Notes: generated by a model from the sequence alone, not told the origin. Numbered from the stretch's first letter, positions 1 through 6,287 are shown. The stretch is 17,693 nt of DNA from Oscillospiraceae bacterium (GCA_018110855.1 JAGBFZ010000384.1:1-17693), one strand, 5' to 3'. Program-made: numbers and translations.

Positions 1-585
1 GGTCTCACATCCGATACTGATGTCCGCAAGCCCGATGGATTCATCGTTATCAAGAAGAGCGCAACTACCGTTTCTTTCGTAATTGATACAAATGCAATTG
101 CATCTCTTACCGATAACGGTCTCCAGTTCCAGGTTTACAACGTAACCATCAACTCTGCTGATCTCGAGGCAGGTTCTCCCGAAGGCGAGTTCAAGCCCAT
201 CGATGACAAGTTCGCTAAGGACTACACCAACGAGGATAAGACCTACGAAGAGCTCTATCCCGCAGCAGCAGAAGAGACCGAAGCTCCCGCTGAGGAAGCA
301 GTAGAAGAGACCGAGGATCCCGCTGAGGAAGCAGCAGAAGAGACCGAGGCTCCCGCTGAGGAAGCAGTAGAAGAGACCGAGGCTCCCGCTGAAGAAGCAG
401 TAGAAGAGACCGAGGCTCCTGCTGAGGAAGCAGTTGAAGAGACTGAGGCTGCTCCTGCTGAGACAGAGGCTCCCGCTGCTGATACAACAACAGCTCCCGC
501 TGCTACAGGCAACACCGCAGCTGCTGCAATTGCAGTTGTAATGGTTGCTGCAGGCGCTGCTGCTCTCGTTTCCAAGAGAAAGTAA
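1..585 (+). CDS. C-terminal part of a sortase-type cell-surface protein (5' end outside window)
   Basis: The frame is open from the first base to a TAA at 583-585, giving 194 residues with no start, so this is the 3' part of a longer gene. The first ~85 residues look like the end of a beta-rich extracellular domain. They are followed by an acidic Glu/Thr/Ala/Pro repeat region (unit EETEAPAEEAV, about residues 90-155), a PAATGN motif, a ~20-residue hydrophobic Ala/Val helix and the terminal SKRK. That order (spacer, TG-containing motif, hydrophobic helix, basic tail) is the layout of Gram-positive cell-wall sorting signals. The motif is not classical LPXTG, so sortase anchoring is inferred; simple membrane anchoring is the alternative. 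A strong terminator follows 23 bp after the stop. The function of the missing N-terminal part cannot be judged. Confidence 0.85.
   Translation, partial: GLTSDTDVRKPDGFIVIKKSATTVSFVIDTNAIASLTDNGLQFQVYNVTINSADLEAGSPEGEFKPIDDKFAKDYTNEDKTYEELYPAAAEETEAPAEEAVEETEDPAEEAAEETEAPAEEAVEETEAPAEEAVEETEAPAEEAVEETEAAPAETEAPAADTTTAPAATGNTAAAAIAVVMVAAGAAALVSKRK
268..465 (+). repeat. In-frame 33-bp tandem repeat coding for EETEAPAEEAV units
   Basis: Five consecutive 33-bp units lie at 268-300, 301-333, 334-366, 367-399 and 400-432, and a degenerate sixth follows to about 465. Each encodes 11 residues of the type (A/V)EETEAPAEEA. Differences between units are single bases (GAT for GCT, GAA for GAG, CCT for CCC), so the array is recent or homogenised. 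It forms the cell-wall-spanning or stalk part of the surface protein and could vary in copy number by slippage. Confidence 0.9.
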
Positions 586-607
586 TCAGTACATAAGCAG
601 AATTTCG

Positions 608-638
608 GAACGCTGTGCAATGCACAGCGTTCTTTTTT
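608..638 (+). terminator. Intrinsic terminator of the surface-protein gene
   Basis: A perfect 11-bp stem GAACGCTGTGC / GCACAGCGTTC closes a 3-nt loop (AAT at 619-621) and is followed directly by six T at 633-638. It lies 22 bp after the stop codon. Confidence 0.93.
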
Positions 639-668
639 ATATTTTATATGGATTTTTGAGAAAAAGTA

Positions 669-677
669 TGATATAAT
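669..677 (+). promoter_or_regulatory. Extended -10 promoter of the small-protein pair
   Basis: TGATATAAT fits an extended -10 element (TGn-TATAAT) 31 bp before the ATG at 709. No convincing -35 is seen at 17 bp (TGGATT at 649-654 is weak), as expected for extended -10 promoters. Confidence 0.6.
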
Positions 678-708
678 TAAAATGACCAAATGAAAAGGAG
701 CGTCCGAA

Positions 709-924
709 ATGAAAAGCCGTCTTGAAGCCTTTGAAGAAATGCTTTCGGAGGTCTTGCAGAAATACAGCGAAACATCTGAAAAGCTCGAAAAGCTCAAAGC
801 CGAGGGAAAAACCAAAACAGCCTCATTTCGTGAGCTTCTGGGAGAAAAGCTGACCTGCCGATATATGATATCACTCTACGAAAAGCATGGACTCATTCAA
901 AAAAATAATTTTAAGGAGAGATAA
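709..924 (+). CDS. Small coiled-coil protein of unknown function (71 aa)
   Basis: The ATG at 709 follows an AAGGAG ribosome site at 695-700 with an 8-nt spacer and a good extended -10 promoter. The product is cytosolic and charged: residues 1-32 form a likely amphipathic, coiled-coil-prone helix rich in Leu, Glu and Lys (MLSEVLQKYSETSEKLEKL), followed by a short basic linker and a second helix-like segment (FRELLGEKLTCRYMISLYEKHGLI). I do not recognise the family. It sits 2 nt upstream of the 47-aa membrane mini-protein, with that gene's ribosome site inside its last codons, so the two are very likely co-translated and may work together, for example as a cytosolic partner of the membrane peptide. 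The 71-aa length with its own promoter and ribosome site supports a real gene; the role is unknown. Confidence 0.72.
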   Translation: MKSRLEAFEEMLSEVLQKYSETSEKLEKLKAEGKTKTASFRELLGEKLTCRYMISLYEKHGLIQKNNFKER

Positions 925-926
925 GA

Positions 927-1070
927 ATGAACTATATTTACCCCCTCATGTCGCAGATACCCGCCACAGGAAATGTGGAGCAGAAAACCTATATAATCGT
1001 AATAGCAATAGCAGCCGTGCTGATAATAGGAGCAGTTGTGGCAGGCATATTCACCAAGAAGAAAAAATGA
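927..1070 (+). CDS. 47-aa membrane mini-protein resembling a free-standing sorting signal
   Basis: The ATG at 927 has an AAGGAG site at 913-918 (8-nt spacer) and a TGA at 1068-1070. The product starts MNYIYPLMSQIPATGNVEQK, continues as a ~22-residue hydrophobic helix (YIIVIAIAAVLIIGAVVAGIF) and ends TKKKK. IPATGN resembles an LPXTG-type sortase motif with Ile for Leu, and motif plus helix plus basic tail is a complete sorting-signal layout, yet there is no export signal and almost no passenger. The positive-inside rule predicts the N-terminus outside and KKKK inside, which would place IPATGN on the outer face. The neighbouring surface protein carries a similar ATGN motif. The function is unknown; a sortase decoy or regulator, a surface-displayed peptide, or simply a small membrane protein are all possible. 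Confidence 0.7.
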   Translation: MNYIYPLMSQIPATGNVEQKTYIIVIAIAAVLIIGAVVAGIFTKKKK

Positions 1071-1080
1071 GAAAATATTA

Positions 1081-1109
1081 TTGCATTTTATCTGAATATA
1101 TGATACAAT
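1081..1109 (+). promoter_or_regulatory. Sigma-A promoter of the SPFH/zinc-ribbon gene
   Basis: TTGCAT (1081-1086), a 17-bp spacer and TACAAT (1104-1109), with TGA just before the -10 (extended -10). The predicted start near 1116 gives a leader of about 45 nt before the ATG at 1162. Confidence 0.8.
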
Positions 1110-1161
1110 ATTATTAATAATTCTGCAAAAATATAGCAGAGAAAAAACGGAGGTTATTACT

Positions 1162-2430
1162 ATGGGACTTATCACCGCAGCAGTATCATCAGTATCAGGC
1201 TCACTTGCAGATTCATGGAAGGAAGTCATAGAGCCCGATGAAATGTCCGACAGCACCCTGCTTGTAAAGGGTGTAACCATCAAAAAAGGCTCAAATAAGC
1301 GCGGAACGGAGAATGTGGTATCCAACGGTTCCATCATTCACGTTTTCCCCAATACCCTCATGCTCCTTATGGACGGCGGCAAGATCGTGGATTACAGCGC
1401 ACAGGAGGGCTACTACGAAGTAAATAACTCCTCATCACCCTCGCTTTTCAACGGCGAGCTTAATGAGACCCTCAAGGATACATGGGAGCGCTTCAAATTC
1501 GGCGGCGCACCCTCACAGAGACAGTATGTATATTACATAAACACCGCTGAGATAAAGGGAATCAAGTTCGGAACCCGTCAGCCCGTAAACTATTTTGATA
1601 ATTTCTATAATGCAGAGCTGTTCCTCAGAGCGCACGGCTCATACTCCATCAGGATCACCGACCCCATCAAGTTTTTCACCGAATTTGCCCCCAAGGGAAC
1701 CGACAGAATAGAAATAAAGGACCTGTCCGAGCAGCTTTTCAATGAGTTCATGGACGCACTCCAGTCTGCCATCAACCAGATGTCTGTGGACGGCGTAAGA
1801 ATTTCCGCAATAACCTCAAAATCCAGAGAGCTTTCCAAGTACATGGCAGATACTCTCGACTCCGACTGGAACGAGCTGAGAGGAATCGAGATATGCTCCG
1901 TAGGAATGGCAAGCATATCCTACGATGACGAGTCCAAGGCACTTATCAATATGAGAAACAAGGGCGCAATGATGTCCGACCCCACCATCAGAGAGGGCTT
2001 TGTTCAGTCCTCCGTTGCACAGGGACTCCAGAGCGCAGGCTCCAACCCCGCAGGCGCAGGCAATGCATTCATGGGAATGAATATGGGCATGGGCGGCGCA
2101 GGCGGCTTTATGAACGCAGCGTCCCAGACCAATGCAGCTCAGATGCAGATGCAGGCACAGCAGGCTGCCGCTCAGCAGGCTGCGGCACAGCAGTCGGCAA
2201 ATACATGGAAATGCTCCTGCGGCGCAGAAAATACAGGCAATTTCTGCAATAACTGCGGCTCGAAGAAGCCATCCCCCGCAGGGGAGTGGACTTGCTCCTG
2301 CGGCACAAAGAACACAGGCAAATTCTGCGGAAACTGCGGTGCAAAGAATCCTAACGAGGAATGGACCTGTTCCTGCGGCGCAGTAAACAAGGGCAATTTC
2401 TGCAATAACTGCGGAGCAAAGAGACAGTAA
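1162..2430 (+). CDS. SPFH/band-7 family protein with three C-terminal zinc ribbons (YdjI-like)
   Basis: 422 residues, ATG preceded by CGGAGG at 1148-1153. Residues ~1-270 resemble the bacterial SPFH/virion-core-like family that includes B. subtilis YdjI, a membrane-associated protein that works with a PspA homologue in envelope stress. A Met/Gly/Ala/Gln-rich linker follows (~285-345, with QMQMQAQQAAAQQAAAQQ). The end holds three near-identical zinc-ribbon repeats starting at residues 349, 376 and 401, each W(K/T)CSCG...FC(N/G)NCG, with four Cys per unit arranged CxC...CxxC. The first and third repeats share an almost identical DNA stretch, so the triplication is recent. One ribbon is usual in such proteins; three is noteworthy. 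The membrane protein gene follows after 4 bp and HtrA lies downstream, an envelope-quality-control setting. The specific partner is not known. Confidence 0.85.
   Translation: MGLITAAVSSVSGSLADSWKEVIEPDEMSDSTLLVKGVTIKKGSNKRGTENVVSNGSIIHVFPNTLMLLMDGGKIVDYSAQEGYYEVNNSSSPSLFNGELNETLKDTWERFKFGGAPSQRQYVYYINTAEIKGIKFGTRQPVNYFDNFYNAELFLRAHGSYSIRITDPIKFFTEFAPKGTDRIEIKDLSEQLFNEFMDALQSAINQMSVDGVRISAITSKSRELSKYMADTLDSDWNELRGIEICSVGMASISYDDESKALINMRNKGAMMSDPTIREGFVQSSVAQGLQSAGSNPAGAGNAFMGMNMGMGGAGGFMNAASQTNAAQMQMQAQQAAAQQAAAQQSANTWKCSCGAENTGNFCNNCGSKKPSPAGEWTCSCGTKNTGKFCGNCGAKNPNEEWTCSCGAVNKGNFCNNCGAKRQ
2206..2427 (+). repeat. Triplicated zinc-ribbon coding repeat
   Basis: Three units begin with Trp codons at 2206, 2287 and 2362. 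The first and third share GGCAATTTCTGCAATAACTG exactly, while the second differs at several positions. This pattern points to internal duplication. Confidence 0.85.
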
Positions 2431-2434
2431 AGCA

Positions 2435-2812
2435 ATGGAAAATAAAATGAGCAAGGTAAAGCTGACAGCCTTTGCCGTATTTCACATTCTGATGAAATTC
2501 ATTCCCTTTCTGCTCACATATACCATAACACAGCACCCCCACTATCATTTCCATATATTATTTCATAATGCAGCAGCATTGCTAATAGGTTTGTATGCCG
2601 TAGGCTCGCTGATATGGGACTATTTTACGGTAAAAAAGTACAAAACGCAGGGGGAAATAAACATGGTCCCCCTGCTTATAGTGGATATAAGCCTTCTGGC
2701 AGTGTCTCTCACCCTGTTCATACAATATTTCAGCGTTATAATGGAAATTTACGGCTATACAAATTTCTTTGAATTTCTGAAATTCTATTTTATAACGGGA
2801 TATTTGTATTAA
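2435..2812 (+). CDS. Small polytopic membrane protein of unknown function (125 aa)
   Basis: The ATG at 2435 lies 4 bp after the stop of the SPFH gene, in the same transcript, with no strong ribosome site of its own, so translation is probably coupled. An internal ATG at 2447 (MSKVKL) is an alternative start. Hydrophobic segments at roughly residues 9-31, 43-62 and 76-99 predict three membrane helices, with a His-rich loop between the first two (THPHYHFH-type, near residue 35) and an aromatic tail (FFEFLKFYFITGYLY). I do not recognise the family. The strong terminator 10 bp after the stop shows that it ends the transcription unit. A role with the SPFH protein at the membrane is an inference from gene order only. 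Confidence 0.75.
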   Translation: MENKMSKVKLTAFAVFHILMKFIPFLLTYTITQHPHYHFHILFHNAAALLIGLYAVGSLIWDYFTVKKYKTQGEINMVPLLIVDISLLAVSLTLFIQYFSVIMEIYGYTNFFEFLKFYFITGYLY

Positions 2813-2822
2813 AATGATCCTT

Positions 2823-2860
2823 AAAAAATCTCTCCCCGTGAAAACGGGGAGAGATTTTTT
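2823..2860 (+). terminator. Intrinsic terminator with GAAA loop
   Basis: A 17-bp perfect stem (AAAAAATCTCTCCCCGT with its complement) closes a GAAA tetraloop at 2840-2843 and ends in a T run reaching 2861. The A run on the left arm means it would also stop leftward transcription. Confidence 0.95.
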
Positions 2861-2875
2861 TACCTATATCTATCG

Positions 2876-2942
2876 GCGCGGTGACAAAACTCTCCGAACC
2901 ACATAAACTAACAACGCGACCTCGCCGCGGGTCGTCACCCGC
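2876..2942 (+). repeat. 67-bp dispersed intergenic repeat, copy A
   Basis: This stretch matches the reverse complement of 17449-17515 over the same 67-bp length without gaps, 52 of 67 bases identical by hand alignment. Conserved blocks are GCGCGGTGACAAAACT at the left end, TAACAACGCG in the middle and a G/C-rich right end; the 17-bp block between the first two is diverged. The right half folds into a hairpin (GCGACCT with GGGTCGT, including a G-T pair at the base), and in this copy the ends GGTGAC/GTCACC are complementary. It lies just after a terminator and before the htrA promoter. No open frame is present. Confidence 0.85.
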
Positions 2943-2975
2943 ATTTTTAATTTTTTTCGTTCATATATCACATAT

Positions 2976-3003
2976 TTTACACATTAGGGCGTTATTATAT
3001 AAT
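2976..3003 (+). promoter_or_regulatory. Sigma-A promoter of the HtrA-like protease gene
   Basis: TTTACA (2976-2981), a 16-bp spacer and TATAAT (2998-3003). Transcription would start near 3010, leaving a leader of about 68 nt that contains AAAAGCTCA twice (3025-3033 and 3045-3053). Confidence 0.75.
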
Positions 3004-3077
3004 CACAGAAAGAAAAAAGAGCGAAAAAGCTCAGAATAAAGAACAAAAGCTCACATATCGACGAAAGGAAGATCTAT

Positions 3078-4469
3078 ATGTACGAAAATAATTACAATTA
3101 TATTGAAGTTCCCGAGGAGGGAAAAGAGAAGAAGAAGGAGAATAAGGTGGGCAAGACCCTTGCAATGCTCCTTGCAGTGGCAATCGTAGGCGGAGCCTCA
3201 GGCTTCGGCGGAGCATATCTCCAGAACAGCATTGCGGTAAATGAAGAAACCGCCGCTCCCGCTTCCTCAGGAAATACATCAGCACCCACCGTCACCGAAA
3301 GCTCGTCCAAAAACGAGAATACAGGAAATGTGGTAAATACCCTCCTTAACACAGGTTCTTCGGACGGTACACTAACCACAAAGCAGATAGTTGAAAAGGT
3401 ATCGCCCTCTGTAGTGGGAGTACATTCCTCCTTCAAGACCCAGTCGGGAACAAGCTCGGGAACAGGAACAGGAATAATCCTCAGCGACGACGGATATATC
3501 ATCACCAACGCCCACGTTGTCCAGACTGAGGTAAATGAATACGTCTCCAACAATAACCGTAATTATAATTATAACCCCTTCGGCGGAAACGGTGACATAT
3601 TTGATTACTTTTTCGGAAACAACGGCTTCGGCGGAAGCTATCAGACAAAGCTCCATCAAGCAGACAAGATAACAATAGTCCTCTCTACCGATGAAGAGAC
3701 CGAGTATGAAGCAGAAATTATCGGCGCAGATGAAAACAGCGACCTTGCAGTGCTGAAAATAAATGCAGAAAACCTTGACCTTATCCCCGCAGAATTCGGC
3801 GATTCCAACCAGCTCACCATGGGCGATAAAGCAGTTGCGATCGGTTATCCTTTAGGACTTGGACTTTCCACCTCCGAGGGAATCGTCTCGGGACTTAACA
3901 GGACCCTTAACATAGAGCTTTCAGCAGGCGGCTCAGCGTCCATGACACTTATCCAGACAGACGCAGCCATCAACCCCGGCAACTCCGGCGGTCCCCTTAT
4001 CAACAGCAAGGGACAGGTAGTAGGTATCACATCCTCGAAGCTTGTAAATAACTCCGTTGAGGGACTTGGATTTGCAATACCCATCTCCGACGCAATGCCT
4101 CTTATCAGCGACCTTATGAATAAGGGCTATGTAACAAACACCACACCTCAGATAGGTATCACAGGCTCGGATATCAACAGTGCAATAATGAGATATTACA
4201 ATCTACCTGTTGATAAGGGCGTAATGGTAGTCTCTGTCAGCGAGGGCAGCGGAGCAGAAGCCGCAGGCATCAGCGCAGGCGATGTTATCATAGCCGCAGA
4301 CGGCAAGGAAATCACCTCAATGAAAGAGCTTACCGCCGCAAAGAAGGGCAAGGCTATCGGTGATACAATGGTTATCACCCTTGCAAGAGCCGACGGCAAT
4401 ATAGACGTTACTCTCACCCTCACAGGTGAGGAGGATATAAAGCCCGAAGCAGAGATCTCCTCCAATTAA
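3078..4469 (+). CDS. Membrane-anchored HtrA/DegP-type serine protease with one PDZ domain
   Basis: 463 residues, ATG preceded by AAAGGAAG at 3064-3071. Layout: a charged cytosolic tail (1-25, KEKKKENK), one membrane helix (about 26-47), an extracytoplasmic Ser/Thr/Asn-rich linker (to ~100), a trypsin-like domain (~102-345) and a PDZ domain (~355-450). The catalytic triad is visible: His146 in TNAHVV, Asp222 in NSDLAVLKI, Ser303 in GNSGGPLI. The family degrades or refolds damaged proteins outside the membrane and answers envelope stress. Between His and Asp there is an Asn/Tyr/Gly/Phe-rich insertion (~155-190), in the place of the regulatory LA loop. The gene has its own promoter and terminator. 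It faces toward the leftward replication fork, opposite to the dnaA-gyrA cluster. Which of the HtrA paralogues (HtrA, HtrB, YyxA) it matches cannot be said. Confidence 0.95.
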   Translation: MYENNYNYIEVPEEGKEKKKENKVGKTLAMLLAVAIVGGASGFGGAYLQNSIAVNEETAAPASSGNTSAPTVTESSSKNENTGNVVNTLLNTGSSDGTLTTKQIVEKVSPSVVGVHSSFKTQSGTSSGTGTGIILSDDGYIITNAHVVQTEVNEYVSNNNRNYNYNPFGGNGDIFDYFFGNNGFGGSYQTKLHQADKITIVLSTDEETEYEAEIIGADENSDLAVLKINAENLDLIPAEFGDSNQLTMGDKAVAIGYPLGLGLSTSEGIVSGLNRTLNIELSAGGSASMTLIQTDAAINPGNSGGPLINSKGQVVGITSSKLVNNSVEGLGFAIPISDAMPLISDLMNKGYVTNTTPQIGITGSDINSAIMRYYNLPVDKGVMVVSVSEGSGAEAAGISAGDVIIAADGKEITSMKELTAAKKGKAIGDTMVITLARADGNIDVTLTLTGEEDIKPEAEISSN

Positions 4470-4498
4470 CAGCTCATTTTCTCCTTCATCCCTCATAA

Positions 4499-4538
4499 AT
4501 GCAGAAAAGCCGCTCAATACCGAGCGGCTTTTCTGCAT
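4499..4538. terminator. Bidirectional intrinsic terminator between convergent genes
   Basis: A 17-bp perfect stem (4499-4515 with 4522-4538) has a G/C core GCCGCTC/GAGCGGC and a 6-nt loop AATACC. The core is followed by TTTT on both strands, so it can end both the htrA transcript and the rsmE-regulator transcript. Confidence 0.88.
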
Positions 4539-4546
4539 ATTAAAGG

Positions 4547-5203
4547 TCATAATAATACAAAATGATTCTTCTTAAACTCAATTATCCCCTCATCTCTCAG
4601 CCTGCCAAGCTCCGCCGAAAGAGCGCTTCTCTCGGTGCAGAGATAATCCGCAAGCTGCTGACGGTTAAAGGGAATGTCAAATTCATTGCACCCAACCCTT
4701 TTGGACTGCTCCGAAAGATAGGAAAGCACCTTTTCACGAATAGTCCTCTTAGAAAGATGCATGACCTTAGAAGCAAGTGCAAGTGTCTTTTCTCCCAATG
4801 CCGCCGCTAAATTCTCCGTTACCCTCATGTGAAAGGGACAGGCGGAAGGACAAGAACAGAGTATCTTTCCCGCCGTAAGAAAAAGTATCTCGCAGTCCGA
4901 TTCTGCAACAACATCAAAATCAATAGGTATCTCGCCCATAACACCGCATACCTCACCGAAAATATCGGATGGAACACATTCAGCAATAAGGCTCACACTT
5001 CCCCAGTAATCAGCGGATTCAATGTGAACTTTTCCGCAAAGCACCATTCCAATGGCAGATATCACATCACCCGAGGAATATATCCTCTCCCCCTTGGAAA
5101 AGCTTTTACGCTTCGCACCCAGACACCCGAGCATAGAGGACAATTCCTCATCGGAAACTCCCCGAAAAAGCCTTGAGGATAATATAATATCGCCGTATTC
5201 CAT
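4547..5203 (-). CDS. Crp/Fnr-family transcriptional regulator
   Basis: 218 residues from the ATG at 5203. A longer frame reaching 5314 exists but overlaps rsmE by over 100 bp; the chosen ATG shares its A with the rsmE stop (TGATG) and has GGGGGA upstream. N-terminal part (~15-115): cyclic-nucleotide-type jelly-roll (FSKGERIYSSGD, GKVHIE, DIFGEVCGVMGE). Middle: a dimer helix containing CSCPSACPFHMRVTENL, a Cys pattern common in clostridial members of this family. C-terminus: winged HTH (FNRQQLADYLCTERSALSAE, then LGRLRDEGII), with a very short wing. The effector is unknown; the Arg expected for cAMP binding is not evident, so cAMP sensing is unlikely. The N-terminal four-Cys set of Fnr is absent as such. 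Confidence 0.9.
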   Translation of the reverse strand: MEYGDIILSSRLFRGVSDEELSSMLGCLGAKRKSFSKGERIYSSGDVISAIGMVLCGKVHIESADYWGSVSLIAECVPSDIFGEVCGVMGEIPIDFDVVAESDCEILFLTAGKILCSCPSACPFHMRVTENLAAALGEKTLALASKVMHLSKRTIREKVLSYLSEQSKRVGCNEFDIPFNRQQLADYLCTERSALSAELGRLRDEGIIEFKKNHFVLL

Positions 5204-5928
5204 CACATTTCCCCCGCAGAAAGCATAATCATGGCAGTAACCGCAATAGGACAGGTCTCGCAGCGTAAAATACGCTTGCCGAGCCAAATGGGAACAATAC
5301 CCATCTCGCAGCATTTGTCAGCCTCTGACCTGTCAAAGCCGCCCTCAGCGCCTATCATAACACCGCAGGACCTGCCGCCCGAAAAATCAATGTCCGAAAG
5401 CCGCTCCCCACCATTTTCATAGCATAAAAGGCGGATATCATTGCCGCAAAGCTCCTTCACAGCCTCGTCAAAGCTTATGATACCGCATATCTCGGGAATA
5501 ATACCCCTGCCCGACTGCTTAGCAGCCTCCTCGGCAATTTTTCTCCATCTCTGAAGCTTTTTTTCCGCCGATTTTTCATCGGGACGGGAAACGCATCGTT
5601 TTGAGATAAAGAAAACAATCCTCGCCGCACCCAGCTCAACGCACTTCTGAATAATAAGCTCAGGCTTGTCCTGTTTTGGGAGAGCCTGAAAAACAGTAAG
5701 CCGCAGCTCAGGCTCGGAAGAAGAGGGGATTTTATCAATGACCCTGCAAAAAACCTCATCGGAGGTCATTTTCTCGATAACCGAAACGAAGTCCATACCC
5801 TCTCTGCAAAATGTGATATCATCACCTATCTTCATTCTGAGCGATCTTCCGATATGAACAGCGTCACCGCCTCTCACCGTAATATGATCGCCGCACAGAG
5901 CATTTTCATCAATAAAAAAGCGTGGCAT
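5203..5928 (-). CDS. rsmE: 16S rRNA (uracil-1498-N3)-methyltransferase RsmE
   Basis: 241 residues from the ATG at 5928, which has AGGAGA seven bases upstream; an in-frame extension to 6033 lacks such a site and adds a non-homologous leader. The family is a SPOUT (trefoil-knot) methyltransferase that uses S-adenosylmethionine to methylate N3 of U1498 in 16S rRNA. Seen in the sequence: N-terminal PUA-like barrel (MPRFFIDENA, DAVHIGRSLRMKIGDDI), KPELIIQKCVELGA, the SAM-site IGAEGGFDRSE and the knot LGKRILRCETCPIAV, where LGKRILRTETA is usual; the Thr-to-Cys and following Cys-Pro are small deviations. Translationally coupled to the regulator gene through TGATG. Cys is unusually frequent for the family. 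Confidence 0.95.
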   Translation of the reverse strand: MPRFFIDENALCGDHITVRGGDAVHIGRSLRMKIGDDITFCREGMDFVSVIEKMTSDEVFCRVIDKIPSSSEPELRLTVFQALPKQDKPELIIQKCVELGAARIVFFISKRCVSRPDEKSAEKKLQRWRKIAEEAAKQSGRGIIPEICGIISFDEAVKELCGNDIRLLCYENGGERLSDIDFSGGRSCGVMIGAEGGFDRSEADKCCEMGIVPIWLGKRILRCETCPIAVTAMIMLSAGEM

Positions 5929-5983
5929 AAAATTTCTCCTAACAGATTCACCCGCAGTGCATATCGGGCATAAAATAACTATG

Positions 5984-6008
5984 ACAGACTGTGTACAAAA
6001 CAGACTGT
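5984..6008. promoter_or_regulatory. Pair of ACAGACTGT palindromes in the rsmE/feoA divergent region
   Basis: ACAGACTGT occurs at 5984-5992 and 6000-6008, 16 bp apart. Each is a 4-1-4 palindrome (ACAG-A-CTGT). They lie between the divergent rsmE and feoA genes, where promoters of both must be; TTGTAC with TTTTAT at 17 bp (minus strand) is a weak rsmE promoter candidate overlapping the repeats. No clear Fur or Fnr box is seen. Operator function is an inference. Confidence 0.4.
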
Positions 6009-6038
6009 TTATCATATATATCAAGGGAAGCAATACTT

Positions 6039-6287
6039 ATGAATAATATATATGCATTATCAGCCCTTGCCGAGGGCAGCACAGCCACCGTAACAGAGAT
6101 GAACAGCACAGGGGATATGCGGCGGCGGCTTATGGATATGGGGCTTATCGAAGGAACAAGAGTGATCTGTCTCCACCGCAGCCCCGCAGGGGACCCCATA
6201 GCCTACCTTATCAGAGGAGCAGTAATAGCCCTCCGCAAGGAGGACACAGGAAAAATATTGGTAAGAACAGATCAGCTTGCAGAGTAG
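6039..6287 (+). CDS. feoA: FeoA-family protein (ferrous iron transport accessory)
   Basis: 82 residues from the ATG at 6039, preceded by AAGGGAAG at 6023-6030; an upstream in-frame GTG at 5991 has no ribosome site and would add a non-conserved leader. FeoA proteins are small SH3-like cytosolic proteins that assist the FeoB ferrous-iron permease. Seen here: LAEGSTATVTEM, the core RRRLMDMGLIEGTRVICLHR, then SPAGDPIAYLIRGAVIALRK and the final strand GKILVRTD, matching the whole family length. No feoB is next to it, which is unusual for a feo operon; it is a monocistronic gene here. Its last 16 bp overlap the end of the convergent glycosidase gene. Related SH3-like domains also occur in DtxR-type regulators, but the DNA-binding part is absent. 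Confidence 0.93.
   Translation: MNNIYALSALAEGSTATVTEMNSTGDMRRRLMDMGLIEGTRVICLHRSPAGDPIAYLIRGAVIALRKEDTGKILVRTDQLAE

Noticed and set aside
268..432. CRISPR array from the 33-bp periodicity.
   Set aside because: The units are contiguous without spacers and stay in frame in a coding region.
656..677. TTGAGA as the -35 of the small-protein promoter.
   Set aside because: The spacer to TATAAT would be only 10 bp; the extended -10 alone explains the promoter better.
255..815. A 186-codon minus-strand frame rich in Ala and Ser.
   Set aside because: It is the antisense of the repeat-bearing surface gene and crosses its terminator; composition mirrors the repeats.
2876..2942. The 67-bp element as an insertion sequence remnant.
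   Set aside because: No transposase trace, no clear target duplication and equal length of both copies; a short non-autonomous repeat is the safer call.
5991..6041. GTG start giving FeoA a 16-residue extension.
   Set aside because: There is no ribosome site, the extension is not part of the family, and it overlaps the palindromic operator-like repeats.
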